DNA from: Fimbriiglobus ruber
GTDB lineage: Bacteria > Planctomycetota > Planctomycetia > Gemmatales > Gemmataceae
Assembly: GCF_002197845.1 (NCBI RefSeq)
Contig: NZ_NIDE01000008.1
Span: 186,001 to 250,000 of the forward strand
DNA: 64,000 nt
Direction of reading: 5' to 3'
The notes beneath the pieces were generated by a model, which saw only the letters and a program-made list of their open reading frames with translations, ran no database searches and was not told the origin of the DNA. The position numbers and the translations under genes are program-made. Below, piece after piece: positions 49,133 through 58,763 of this stretch. Each line of letters begins with the position of its first letter. Position 1 is the stretch's first letter.

Positions 49133-49993
49133 ATGCTCCCCGGCCCCCAGGTTCATTCACCGATGTTGGCCCCGCTTCTCCGCGTTTCCCTCGCCTGCTT
49201 CGGGCTGAGTTACGCACTGGCCTTACTCCTCGAACTCGCTCGCCTCCGCTGGCCGGGCCGCGTGCCGCGGATCGCCGGGCTGGCCTTCGGGGCACTCGGC
49301 CTGTTCGCGCACACCCTGTACCTGCTCGTCAACCAGCCGACCCCGGCCGCCCCCTTCGGCGGCCTGCTCGCCGTCGCGTGGGTGCTGGCCGTCTTTTACC
49401 TTTACGGGGCCGTCCACCACGCGAACCGAGCCTGGGCGGTGTTCGTCCTCCCGGTCGTCCTCGGACTGGTGGTACTGGCCCTGACCCACGCCGCCGACCC
49501 GTCCCCGGAAAGCGACCCGGAAGCCGTCGCCTGGCCCGCGGCCATTCGCTTTTGGGGTGCCGTCCACGGGCTTTTACTCCTGCTCGCGGCGGTCGGCGTC
49601 TGCGTCGGGTTCCTCGCGAGCGTGATGTACCTGGTCCAGGCCCGTCGCCTACGTGATAAGACTAACCCACTAGGCGGCATGAAATTACTCAGCCTGGAGC
49701 GGCTCGAAGCGATGAACCGTCGGGCGGTCAATCTCGCGTTCCCCCTTCTGACCGTCGGACTCTTGCTTGGCGGCGTGTTGCTCCGTCATTACGACGACCT
49801 CGCCGACACCGTGTTCTCGGTCAAGGTCGTCGGAACAATCTGTTTGTGGCTAGTGTTTTTGGTGTTGCTCTATTTGCGATACTCGGCCCATGTCCCGGGG
49901 CGGCGGCTCGCCCTTTGTACAGTGCTGGCGTTCGGCCTGATGATCGTGGTTCTCGCGGCGGCGCACCCAATCCTTCAAGGGGGCGACCGATGA
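49133..49993 (+). CDS. HemX/CcsA-like cytochrome c assembly membrane protein
   Basis: 286 aa, or 276 aa if started at ATG 49163. Eight hydrophobic segments (for example LACFGLSYALALLLELARL, LLAVAWVLAVFYLYGAVHH, AIRFWGAVHGLLLLLAAVGV, VVGTICLWLVFLVLLYLRYS). Histidines near the membrane faces (YGAVHHA, WGAVHG, LLRHYDD, YSAHVPG) fit the heme-handling CcsA/HemX family. HemX-type proteins next to hemA are thought to influence HemA levels. Its stop overlaps the hemA start (ATGA), so translation is coupled. Confidence 0.88.
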   Translation: MLPGPQVHSPMLAPLLRVSLACFGLSYALALLLELARLRWPGRVPRIAGLAFGALGLFAHTLYLLVNQPTPAAPFGGLLAVAWVLAVFYLYGAVHHANRAWAVFVLPVVLGLVVLALTHAADPSPESDPEAVAWPAAIRFWGAVHGLLLLLAAVGVCVGFLASVMYLVQARRLRDKTNPLGGMKLLSLERLEAMNRRAVNLAFPLLTVGLLLGGVLLRHYDDLADTVFSVKVVGTICLWLVFLVLLYLRYSAHVPGRRLALCTVLAFGLMIVVLAAAHPILQGGDR

Positions 49994-51261
49994 ACTTCCG
50001 CGTGATTGGATGCAACTTTCGGACCGCTCCGGTCGAACTGCGGGAACGGCTCGCCTTCGACGACGCGAAACGCACGAAGGCGGTCACCGAATTGGCCGCC
50101 CGGTACGGGGTCGAGACCGTGCTGATCAGCACGTGTAACCGGGTCGAGCTGTACGTCGCCCGGCCGGGCGGCGAGTTGGCGTTCAACGCCGGTCTGGCGG
50201 CCGAATTTCTGGCCGAAGTACACGGCGTCCCGGTCGAAGCAGTCAGCCCCCTGCTTTACGAACACTCCGCCGCGTTGAGTGTCCGGCACTTGTTCCGGGT
50301 GGCCGCGAGCCTGGACAGCCTGATCGTCGGCGAGGGGCAGATCGTCGGACAGGTCAAACAGGCGTTCCAGGACGCACTCCAGCTGGGGGCGACCGGCCCA
50401 CTGTTAAACGCCGCCTTTCAACACGCGCTCCGGGTGGCTGGTCGGGTCCGCACCGAAACCGGGATCAGCAAGGGGCACGTGTCGGTGTCGAGCGTGGCGG
50501 TCGATTACGTCAAGCAGGTATTCGACCACTTTACTGACAAAACGGTACTCATTATCGGCGCGGGCAAGATGGGCCGGCTCACGCTCAAGCACCTCCAGGC
50601 GCTAAACCCGGGTCGCATCTTGGTCACGAACCGCAGCCCGCAAAAGGCGGTCGAGGTGGCGGCCGGGTGCGGCGGCACGGCGGTCCCGTGGGACGACCTC
50701 GACCACGCCCTGATCGCCGCCGACATCGTGATCTCGACGACCGGCGCCCCCGAACCGATCATGCCGCGGGCCCGGTACGTCGACCGCGTCCTGCCAAAAC
50801 GGGTCGGGACGCAAGTGATCCTGGACATCGCCGTCCCCCGCGACTTCGACCCGGCGATCCACGACGGCGATCGCGTCTGCCTGTTCAACATCGACGACCT
50901 CGTCCGCGTCCGCGAGCAGACGATCGCGAAGCGGCAGCGGTTCGTCCAACCGGCCGAGGTGATTGTCGAACAAGAAGTGAAAAAGTTCGTCGAAGACTGG
51001 AACCGTCGGCGGAACGGCCCCGTCATCGGCCAAATGACGGCCGGGGCGGACAAGATGCGCTCAGAAATCGTGACATCGTTGTTAACGAAACTGAACGGAA
51101 AGTTAACGCCCGGCGACAAGGATTACATCGAAGGTGCGTTCCGACTGTTCCAGAACAAGCTTCTGCACGGGCCAAAAGCCGCGCTCGAAGAAGCCAGCCG
51201 CCAAGGGCACGGGGGGGCAATGTTAGAGGCGGTGAAGAAACTATTCTGGCTCAAGGAGTGA
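49990..51261 (+). CDS. hemA: Glutamyl-tRNA reductase
   Basis: 423 aa from ATG 49990, four-base overlap with the preceding gene. Reduces glutamyl-tRNA to glutamate-1-semialdehyde with NADPH, the first committed step of C5 tetrapyrrole synthesis. Visible: catalytic C49 in ISTCNRVELYVA, then VRHLFRVAASLDSLIVGEGQ, IVGQVKQAFQDAL, the NADPH-binding VLIIGAGKMGRLTLKHL, DIVISTTGAPEP and a C-terminal dimerisation helix region (GDKDYIEGAFRLFQNKLLHG). All key residues are present. Confidence 0.97.
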   Translation: MNFRVIGCNFRTAPVELRERLAFDDAKRTKAVTELAARYGVETVLISTCNRVELYVARPGGELAFNAGLAAEFLAEVHGVPVEAVSPLLYEHSAALSVRHLFRVAASLDSLIVGEGQIVGQVKQAFQDALQLGATGPLLNAAFQHALRVAGRVRTETGISKGHVSVSSVAVDYVKQVFDHFTDKTVLIIGAGKMGRLTLKHLQALNPGRILVTNRSPQKAVEVAAGCGGTAVPWDDLDHALIAADIVISTTGAPEPIMPRARYVDRVLPKRVGTQVILDIAVPRDFDPAIHDGDRVCLFNIDDLVRVREQTIAKRQRFVQPAEVIVEQEVKKFVEDWNRRRNGPVIGQMTAGADKMRSEIVTSLLTKLNGKLTPGDKDYIEGAFRLFQNKLLHGPKAALEEASRQGHGGAMLEAVKKLFWLKE

Positions 51262-51800
51262 CAGTCGATTACTCCTGTGCTGCACATGCCAATCGCGTTT
51301 GCCAATTCTTGAGCGATTATACACTCCGCGGCCGGGAGTGTGCGGTGCCCGCTCTGCCTCCCGCAAGCCGCGAACGGGGTTCGTTCCCGACCGGATGGCG
51401 TCTCGTCAGTGTCACAGTGGCCGACTCTCCGGAATAGATGTGTTGTTGGTCACGCGGACGGTTCGGCTCGCTGACCACAGACTAACCTTGCGCAAATCGG
51501 AATCCGACCGCATTCCGGTCGAAGCGGGTCGTACAGCAGGGAGGGTTTTTGCGCTTATTGCGCCGTAAATCGTGTTTTCTGATTGAGCATCGACAACGAT
51601 ACCCATGTATGAGGGGGCCTGCGGTGACGGTCGGGATCACTCGGTCGCTAACTGCGTCAGCTCGCACACGTTCCCCGTTCGCGACGCAGAGGAAATGACG
51701 ATGGGAAATGGCGGAATCTCGCCCAGCCGAACGCGCGCCCCGGCGTTCGACGCGAATAATGTGCCGGGTGACTTTCGGTGCAATCCACGGAGGCGACGGG
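51262..51800. other. Intergenic region after hemA
   Basis: About 540 bp with no convincing gene in any frame. No repeats or clear hairpin seen. It should hold the promoter for the small membrane protein at 51801. Confidence 0.5.
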
Positions 51801-52229
51801 ATGACCGAACTGCGGGTTCACGAGTTACTTCAGGCGGCTTATGTGGCTGGCGAGGTGGCGCCGTTCGATCTGGCGGCGGAGCGCTGGGGTGACGAGTCGC
51901 TGTCCGACGCAAAGACCGCCGCCGACACACTCGTGTCACTCCGGTTGGCCAAGTTCACCGACGAGGGCCGCACTCTCCTCGCCCCGACGAACGCCGGCCG
52001 GTACTGGGCGCTTCACGGCGGATTTCTGGCATTTTTGAAGGAAGAGCCGGAGAAGACCGCCGGCAAGAATCGCAGCTCGGAAGCCGAGGCGCTGCGAGCC
52101 AATTACATGGCCCTGCGGCTGAAGACCTTCTGGTGGTCTTTCGGCATGTCCGTGACCGGCTTCGTGATCGCCGTCCTCTCGATGATCGTGGCCCTCTGTT
52201 CCGGCGAAATACCCCATCGCTGGCGGTGA
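51801..52229 (+). CDS. Small hypothetical protein with one C-terminal membrane helix
   Basis: 142 aa from ATG 51801 (GGAGG 10-14 nt upstream). The N-terminal helical part resembles a small winged-helix-like fold (LRVHELLQAAYVAGEVAPFD; DTLVSLRLAKFTDEGRTLLA; NAGRYWALHGGFLAFLK). A charged linker and a C-terminal membrane helix follow (FWWSFGMSVTGFVIAVLSMI). Family not recognised. The gene stands alone, next to the right-hand mobile graveyard. Confidence 0.65.
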   Translation: MTELRVHELLQAAYVAGEVAPFDLAAERWGDESLSDAKTAADTLVSLRLAKFTDEGRTLLAPTNAGRYWALHGGFLAFLKEEPEKTAGKNRSSEAEALRANYMALRLKTFWWSFGMSVTGFVIAVLSMIVALCSGEIPHRWR

Positions 52230-52310
52230 GTAGGTTCACGGGTACTCCTCAATCCTCTTCGGCCCATTCACCTCACCAGTCTTTATGGCAGCCAGTAAGG
52301 TGTGCCCGGC

Positions 52311-53762
52311 CACCCCTTTCAACATATTATGTTCGTATGTCTTTGAGGATTCGCGCGGTCGCGACATGCTTCTTGGCCGCGAACCGGGTTCGCCGCGGCT
52401 TGGGTTTCTTGGGCCCCCGTTTCGCGGCCCGATACCGGGCCACCTTGGCACGCCGGGCGACCGCGATCAACCACGCCGCCATCTGGGCCGCCGACCACTC
52501 CCGGATGACGTCCCACGTGTCCGCCGGGACCGCGATGTCCAGGCCCGGAAGGATGGTCGCGATCTCTAACCCGATGTGGTAATCGGACAGCGGGGCGGCC
52601 GTCGGGTGGGCCACCCGGGCGGCCGCGGCCACCACCGCGTACACGTTCCCGCACGCCACCGCCACACCGAACCCGAACAAGGCGGCCGCCGGATACCGAG
52701 CGTGTTGACCTCGCATTGGAGGACCGTGGTCAACCGCTGGAACAGGGGCTCGACCGTCCACCGCTCGAGGTACAGGTCGGCGATCGCCCCGGCGTCGGCC
52801 ACCGCCACCGGCACGTTAGTCACGATCTCGATCACCGTGTCCCCGTCTTCGGTCGGGCGGTCGAGGGTCAACCGTACCCGCCGGACGACTAACGTCGCGC
52901 CCCCCGGCCCGATCAGGGTGAGCGTCTGCTCGGTCAGCGTCCCGGTGGCCGTCCGCCCGGCCGCCTGCCAGTCCGATTCGTGGTCCCACGACAGGGTCGA
53001 CGCGTGCCGCCGGAGGACGAAGTACCCGCCCCGGTCGGACACCCCGAACACGAACCCGGTGGTGCAGAAGTTGCGATCCCCGAGCCACACGTCCCGAGGG
53101 GCTACGGACGCCACGATGGGCCCGAGCAGAGCCCGCTCCTGGGCGTGCCCGTCGTCCGAACACACGATGTCCAGGGCCAACCCGAGGGCCGGGTCGAGGA
53201 CCACCAGGGTTTGCCCCGGGAGCGGCCCGGCGGCCACGTCCCGCAACGGTTGGAGTCGCCGCGGGGTCTTCGCCACGTGGTTCCCGTCGAGGATCTTAAG
53301 TCGATACCCCGGGAGCCGATCCGGGGCCGCCCCGCCCATCGCCCGGAGGACCGGTTCCAACCGGGCGGCCGTGTGCCGGACGAGGGCCGCCCCGGCGGCC
53401 GACGGCATCCGGTTCCGGCGGGCGTACACGTCCGACACGGTCACCGGGAGATCGGGCGTGGCCCGGGCGGCGGCGTGGATCGACGGGTGAATCCGGCACA
53501 CCACGGTCGACATCAAGTCGACGCACGTGGAGAACAGGAGGGTTCGCCCGGCCCGCGGCCCGACGGTCTGGTCGAACAGAGCGTCGACGGCGTCCGTCGC
53601 GAGCGCGTATTCGAGGGCTCCGCGGGCGGCGACGGCCAACGGGGTGGCGGTCAGGAATCGCGACAGGACGGCATTCAGGAGCATGGGAGATCTTTCCCGG
53701 AGTTTTCCGCAAACCACGCCATGATATACTATTCCGAAGATCGCTCCGTGTTGAAAGGGGTG
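52311..53762 (-). mobile_element. IS4-like insertion sequence, frameshifted
   Basis: Perfect 14-bp inverted repeats CACCCCTTTCAACA at 52311-52324 and its complement at 53749-53762 enclose one transposase gene. No target duplication could be identified, which fits a rearranged or decayed copy. It lies directly against the truncated ISNCY-like transposase. Confidence 0.65.
52327..53684 (-). pseudogene. IS4-family transposase with one frameshift
   Basis: Start at ATG 53684 (MLLNAVLSRFLTATPLAVAA). DDE blocks: YRLKILDGNHVAKTPRRLQP (first D), PRDVWLGDRNFCTTGF (second D), and IADLYLERWTVEPLFQRLTT (the YREK-like C-terminal motif with E). Near 52697, after QCEVNTLG, the frame is lost by one base. The C-terminus continues in another frame as YPAAALFGFGVAVACGNVYA to a stop at 52327. 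Otherwise complete, so the inactivation is recent or is an assembly error. Confidence 0.82.
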
Positions 53763-54583
53763 CTTCCGATCAGCCTACACCGATCCTGAGCCGTGCCAAA
53801 CGAACGCTCGACACGTCCCTTCGCCTGGGGACTGTGCGCCCGAATCAACTCAACGGCCAGTTCGCCGAGCGCGCGGCCAAACTGCATTTGCGCGTCGGGA
53901 TCGGCGAGCGGACGTCCCTTCTCGTGCGGTTCGAAGATGCTGTGCCGATCCGTGTAAACCGCCAGCGGTCGACCGTATTTCCGCAGCCAGATCCCCAACA
54001 AATCCAGGTGCGATTCCACGCTCCCATGCCGGTAAAACTTCGCTTCGACTCGGCGGGTGGCGTCATCGATCATGGTGATCAGAACGATCATCTCGCCGCG
54101 ACCCTCCAGCCACTCATGCACCGAGGCGTCCATCTGCACCAACTCGCCCAAACAAGCCCGTCGCGGCCGACGACTGCGATGCGGGTCATGGCGACGTTGG
54201 CGTTCCCACAAGCCCTCGGCCAGCAACCAGCGACGCAGCGTTTCGACGCCCACCTTCAACCCTTCTTCCACCAACTTCTCGCACGCGAAGGTGGGGCCGA
54301 AGTCGCGGTAACGCTGGCGGTAAGCCGCCAGCACCTGCGTTCGCAGCTTGGCTTCCAGACAGCGATTCGACGGCTGACCTCGAAGGCCATGCACCAGGGC
54401 GCTGTCACCCTGGGTCTTCAGTTTGCCCTTCAGTCGCCGGACCTGACGCACGCTCAACTTCAACAAACCAGCGGCTTCCGTAACCGTCCGATCTCCCGAT
54501 ACCACCGCTTTCAGAATCGCCAAAACGCCACGCTCGCGCTGACTCATGGGTAGAATGCCCCGATCTTGTAGCTCGGTAGACAT
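53729..54583 (-). pseudogene. ISNCY-like transposase, C-terminally truncated
   Basis: 284 codons from ATG 54583 (AAGGAGG upstream). Helix-turn-helix region: VLAILKAVVSGDRTVTEAAG and LLKLSVRQVRRLKGKLKTQG. Integrase-type core: ACLGELVQMDASVHEWLEGR (first D) and LAVYTDRHSIF (second D), then RAHSPQAKGRVERSFGTAQD with the catalytic E. Family sequence stops near 53783; the last 18 codons are foreign and run into the IS4-like end. The upstream end has two direct copies of GGACATTTCTAA (54610-54621, 54634-54645), probable transposase binding sites. Confidence 0.8.
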
Positions 54584-54689
54584 ACGTCCTCCTTGGCATG
54601 AACAAGTAGGGACATTTCTAACGAGTTAAGGCCGGACATTTCTAAGGTGTTTCAACACGGCGGCAAGGCGGTTGCGTCGACCGACATCT

Positions 54690-54835
54690 CTTGGGAGTCG
54701 GCCTTCACGAATGTTGTCGCCTGAACAACAGTCAGCGTATCATTGGCTACGGTGAACGCGTAGTTCGACGCAGACAGAGTCCCGGCGGCGACGGTGATCG
54801 TGTGCGAGCCGACGTTGCTGGTCGACGTCGCTGTC
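54690..54835 (-). pseudogene. Fragment of an MBG/Ig-like adhesin domain
   Basis: The minus strand reads NVGSHTITVAAGTLSASNYA followed by FTVANDTLTVVQATTFVKAD. This is the typical sequence of MBG-type repeats in large bacterial surface proteins (N-Y-x-F-x-x-x-N-x-T-L-T-V). Only about 48 codons survive, with foreign sequence on both sides. It is a relic of a large exported protein cut up by mobile elements. Confidence 0.65.
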
Positions 54836-55516
54836 GTGGTCAGCCTCACGACCCTCGCGTACGACAAGGCGGCCGACGACGGGAAGGTCCACGACCTGCT
54901 CCACGACGCCGGCATCCAGCCGGTCATCCAGATTCGCGCGTGCTGGAAGGGCGGCGAACGGGAGGAGGTGATCGGCGGCCGGATTCCGTTGCACGTGGTC
55001 CACGACGAGGCCGGGACGGTGTACTGCTACGACACCGTGAGCCCCGTCCCGGTCCGCCGGGCGATGAGTTCCCCCGGCCACGAGTCGTCCCGGGGAACGT
55101 TGAAATACCGGTGCCCGGCCAAGGTCGAGGGGTTCGCGTGCCCGAACGACGCGACGTGCAACCGGAGGATGTTGTACGGGAGGACCGTCCGGGTGCCGCA
55201 GGAGGACGACCTGCGTCGGTTCCCGTCGATCCCACGGGCGCCCCCGCAGTTCGAGCGATTGGATACGGGTCGCACGGCCGTCGAGCGGGTGAACGCCCAG
55301 CTCAAGATCTTCTGGGACTTAGGCGACGGGAATGTGGTCGGGTCGCGGCGGTTCCACGCCCACGTGGGGGCCGTCCTGGTCGTCCACCTGGCGTTCGCGA
55401 CCTTGCTGGCGTCGGCCCAGCGGGGCGAGGGGTCGTTCGGGGACCGGAAGTTGTCCCCGATCGGGGCCAAGTTGCAGGCCATGACGGCGGACGAAGCCGC
55501 CGTCATGTCGGGGTAA
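54836..55516 (+). pseudogene. 3' half of a DDE transposase
   Basis: About 226 codons to the stop after AAVMSG. Blocks: TLAYDKAADDGKVHDLLHDA with a catalytic-type aspartate, GIQPVIQIRACWKGGER, and RLDTGRTAVERVNAQLKIFW with the conserved glutamate, then HVGAVLVVHLAFATLLASAQ. The N-terminal half is missing; upstream it fuses to the adhesin-domain scrap. It belongs to the broad IS4/IS5/IS1182-like DDE group; exact family unsure. Confidence 0.7.
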
Positions 55517-55745
55517 CGGTCGCGATCGCATCGGCACAACAAATCTCGATCACTCACCATCTAATAAACATCAGGAACCCGTGCCCGTCGGGAGGGTCGT
55601 GCCACGGGACATCGGATGGGCCATAGCTCCACGCGGCCGACCCACAGCGACGGGAACGGTCCAAAAAATCCACATCGCAACTGGCTCTGTCCAGGTAGCC
55701 GCGGAAGGGCACCGGGATGATGCGGCACCTGGCGCTGACCCTACC

Positions 55746-57446
55746 TCACTTCCCCTGGAAGTCCTTGGCAAACGCCTTCGCCCCGAGTTCCTCGCCCGTG
55801 GCGTTTTTCGTCAGTTCCCGCCACGTCACCGTCCGGGCCGGCTCGAACACTTTCTTCTTCATGAACTCGCCGACCCGCCTGTCGCCGATGTAAATGACCG
55901 CGTTCGGGTCCGCGTCGTTGAATAACTCTCGCGCGATGGTGTGATGGACCTGGGAGGCGAAGAGTTGGCCCATCATGTAGTTGTGGTAGTAGACCGGGGC
56001 GCTGCAGATGTGGATCTTGCTCCCGTAGTCCGGGGCGTTCCGGCCGGCCGGCTTTTTCAACCCCTGGTACTTCTCGACCAGCCCCCACCAGAGCGCGTTC
56101 AAGTCCTGGTCGGGGTTCTCGTACATTCCCTTCTCGAACCGCAGCATCACCTGGCACCAGCGGCTGAAGATGAGGAGTTGGTTCCGCTGCACCTTCTTGG
56201 CCGCGGCCGCGAACGCCTCGGGGTTGTCGACCGCCACGCCCATCTTTTCGAGCCACGCCCGAGACTTGCCGAACCGCTCGAATTGCATCGCCACGCCCTC
56301 GGTCGTCAGGATGTGCGCCTCGGACCGGAGGACGTAAGGGACCGACTGCGGGATGTTCTTGCTGCTGTAGACCGAGTGGCCGAGTTCGTGCAGCATCGTC
56401 CCCATCCAGTATTCGTTGGGGACGATGTTCGCCAGCACGCGGACGTCGCCCTCGCGGTCGATGTCCGTGCAGAACGCGTGCGGGGATTTGCCCTTCTTCT
56501 CGTACAGATCGCTCCGGGCGATCACGTCGTCGATCGGCAGGCCGATGCCGGCGTAGAACTGGCTGCAGAGCTTGAGGATGTCGGCCTTCTTGTACGGCGC
56601 GTCGAGGTCCGCGTCGAACACGGCCGGGCTCTCCTGGAAGAACGGGTCGTGGTAGTGCCACGGGGCCAGGTCGGCCGGTTTGATGTCGTAGATCTTGGCC
56701 AACCGCTCGTCGATCTCGGCCTTCGCCTTCAAGAACGGCTCGCGGGTCAACTCGTCGAGTTCGTCGAACAGCTTGACGAGTTCGACGCCGTCTTGCTCGT
56801 TCAGGAACAGCGTCAGGGCGTGGAAGTTCTTGAACCCGAGTTGGGTGGCCGCCTCGTTCCGGAGTTTGACCAGTTCCTTGAGGTCGGTTTCCACGTTCGC
56901 GCCGACCTTCTTGCCCGCCTCCCACACCGCCTTCCGCTGCGCGGACTCGGTCCCCTTCTTCAGAATCTCGCGGGCCGCGCTATCAGTGATTTCGTTGCCG
57001 TTCACGACGGGGCGGAACACGTTGAACTTCTGTTCGACGACGTTCGATTTGGCGGTGATCTTCTTCAATAACTCGGGGTCGACCTGCTTTTCCAGGTACG
57101 TGAGGTACAACACGTCAACCGAGCGGGCGAGCAGTTTGTCCTCGATCGCGCCCTTGTCTTTCGCTTCCTTGATGGCTTTCAGCTCGGCGAACGCGGTCTT
57201 GTCCGACAGGGCCGCGTCGATCTTGTTCTGTGCCTCTTCTTTCTTCTTGAAGTCCTCGTCCTTCCCGGTCGTGTTCGCGTCCCACCACGCCTTGCCGGCG
57301 GTGATGTCGAGCGGCCGGAACTTGGACACGTGCGCGGCGACGAACGCTTGCGCGCGGGCGGTGACAGCCGGGTCGGCGGCCGAAGCGGAGGTAGCGCCAA
57401 AGAGCGCGGCCACGGTTAGACTCCCGATGAACAAGTGCCGGAGCAT
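55746..57446 (-). CDS. Exported HExxH metallopeptidase, M2/M3 type
   Basis: 566 aa from ATG 57446 (AAGGAA upstream). Signal peptide MLRHLFIGSLTVAALFGATS ending near ASA. The zinc site is MLHELGHSVY with H353, E354 and H357, and the likely third ligand E383 is in HILTTEGVAMQFE. The long helical N-terminal half is rich in lysine and glutamate, as in the M2/M3 peptidase clan. The C-terminal conserved blocks are CSAPVYYHNYMMGQLFASQV and FMKKKVFEPART. It should cleave oligopeptides in the periplasm. Separate from its neighbours by spacing. Confidence 0.88.
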   Translation of the reverse strand: MLRHLFIGSLTVAALFGATSASAADPAVTARAQAFVAAHVSKFRPLDITAGKAWWDANTTGKDEDFKKKEEAQNKIDAALSDKTAFAELKAIKEAKDKGAIEDKLLARSVDVLYLTYLEKQVDPELLKKITAKSNVVEQKFNVFRPVVNGNEITDSAAREILKKGTESAQRKAVWEAGKKVGANVETDLKELVKLRNEAATQLGFKNFHALTLFLNEQDGVELVKLFDELDELTREPFLKAKAEIDERLAKIYDIKPADLAPWHYHDPFFQESPAVFDADLDAPYKKADILKLCSQFYAGIGLPIDDVIARSDLYEKKGKSPHAFCTDIDREGDVRVLANIVPNEYWMGTMLHELGHSVYSSKNIPQSVPYVLRSEAHILTTEGVAMQFERFGKSRAWLEKMGVAVDNPEAFAAAAKKVQRNQLLIFSRWCQVMLRFEKGMYENPDQDLNALWWGLVEKYQGLKKPAGRNAPDYGSKIHICSAPVYYHNYMMGQLFASQVHHTIARELFNDADPNAVIYIGDRRVGEFMKKKVFEPARTVTWRELTKNATGEELGAKAFAKDFQGK

Positions 57447-57598
57447 GAAGGGTTCCTTGAAGACAGAATGGCCGCAAAAAAGCACAAAAGACGCAAAAAT
57501 AAAAACGGAATCAGGTATCGGAGTCTGTCTTCGATTTGCCTGCAGTTCCCTATAATTTTTGCGCTTTTTGCGCCGCTTTGCGGCCGTTTATTCCTGGT

Positions 57599-58522
57599 TT
57601 AAGTCGAGTAGACCCATTTTCCGAGCCAGGTGGCCGGCAGCAACAACAAAATGATAGTCAACCCGGGCCACCCGACGAACGCCACGGCGAGGGCCGCGTC
57701 GAGCAGTACGAGGCCGAAGATCGATTGTTTAACTGCGGCCTGGACCAGTTTCGGGCTCGGCTGGCGGATCGCCCGGACGAGCGGAACGCCGACCACGAAG
57801 CCGAAGGCGACCACCAGGTACGAGAAATACATGGGCGTTGGGGCTTTCCCTTCGCCGAAGTGTCCCGGGACCATCAGCGCGGCGAACGCGGCTAACGCCA
57901 TCACGCCGGCGGCGAGGCGGAGTTGCAACCGATTGCTCTCGGCTTCCTCCGTCCGGGCGAACCACGTCACGCCGACGATGTACAACCCGACCACGCCCGC
58001 GAGGTGGAACGCGAGTTCGTCCGAGACCGCCCCGACTCCCGCGGCCGAGACGCCGAGGAGGACGTTCAGGAACCGGCAGAGACCCATGCCGATCGGCCCG
58101 ATGGGTGTGTGCTTGAGCCAGCGGTTATACAGCACGATGGCGACGATGAGCCCCGCGGCCACAAGCGCTGGCGTCGGCCACCCGCCCGCGACGAACATCC
58201 CTTCCGAAGCTATCAGGGCCAGAACGAACCCGGCCGCGAGCAGCGCGACCGCGACAGCCAGTGCCCGCCGTGGCGACACGCGGCCGGAGGGGATGGGGCG
58301 GAACGGCCGAAGGCGGGCGTCTTCCGCGCGGTCGAAGAAGTCGTTCGACACCATGCCGCCGAGGTACAGACACCCGGACGCGAGCAGGACCAGGGCGAAC
58401 GTACCCGGGCGGTCAACGAGCAGGCCGGTGGCGGCGGCGGCCATGCAGATGTCCGCGAACGCGGTGAACACGTTCGGCAGGCGGAGGAGTTGGGCGTAGG
58501 TGTGGAGCTTCGGGTACTTCAT
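57599..58522 (-). CDS. UbiA-family prenyltransferase
   Basis: 307 aa with about eight or nine membrane helices. The first aspartate-rich motif is GGMVSNDFFDRAEDARLRPF with N60, D61 and D64, followed by RPIPSGRVSPRRAL. The second motif region is WFARTEEAESNRLQLRLAAG, where a usual Asp-x-x-Asp is replaced by glutamates. The family joins a prenyl chain to an aromatic or other acceptor in the membrane. It resembles EboC-like members, but the substrate cannot be told. 153 bp upstream of the metallopeptidase gene on the same strand. Confidence 0.85.
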   Translation of the reverse strand: MKYPKLHTYAQLLRLPNVFTAFADICMAAAATGLLVDRPGTFALVLLASGCLYLGGMVSNDFFDRAEDARLRPFRPIPSGRVSPRRALAVAVALLAAGFVLALIASEGMFVAGGWPTPALVAAGLIVAIVLYNRWLKHTPIGPIGMGLCRFLNVLLGVSAAGVGAVSDELAFHLAGVVGLYIVGVTWFARTEEAESNRLQLRLAAGVMALAAFAALMVPGHFGEGKAPTPMYFSYLVVAFGFVVGVPLVRAIRQPSPKLVQAAVKQSIFGLVLLDAALAVAFVGWPGLTIILLLLPATWLGKWVYST

Positions 58523-58763
58523 GTCAACGGTTTACGAGGGGGCCCAGGAGCAGGCGAGGCGTCTGGCCTTATGTTTCAGAGACGACATGACGGAATGGAA
58601 CGTGGGAGAAACTTACCACGACCAGAGTGTCGGCTTGGGAAAGAGGCCAGTGTTGTTCGGTTAAATTCTTTGTGTAATTTACAAACGACGTCTGTCAAAA
58701 AAGTCCGACCTCGATCCATGGACCAATTCAACGAAAATCTATCTGTATACCCGGAGCCTTTTC

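Noticed and set aside
52236-52330. Minus-strand reading GHTLLAAIKTGEVNGPKRIE as the lost C-terminus of the ISNCY-like transposase
   Set aside because: It does not match the expected family sequence after GTAQDR, so simple insertion of the IS4-like element into the ISNCY gene is not supported.
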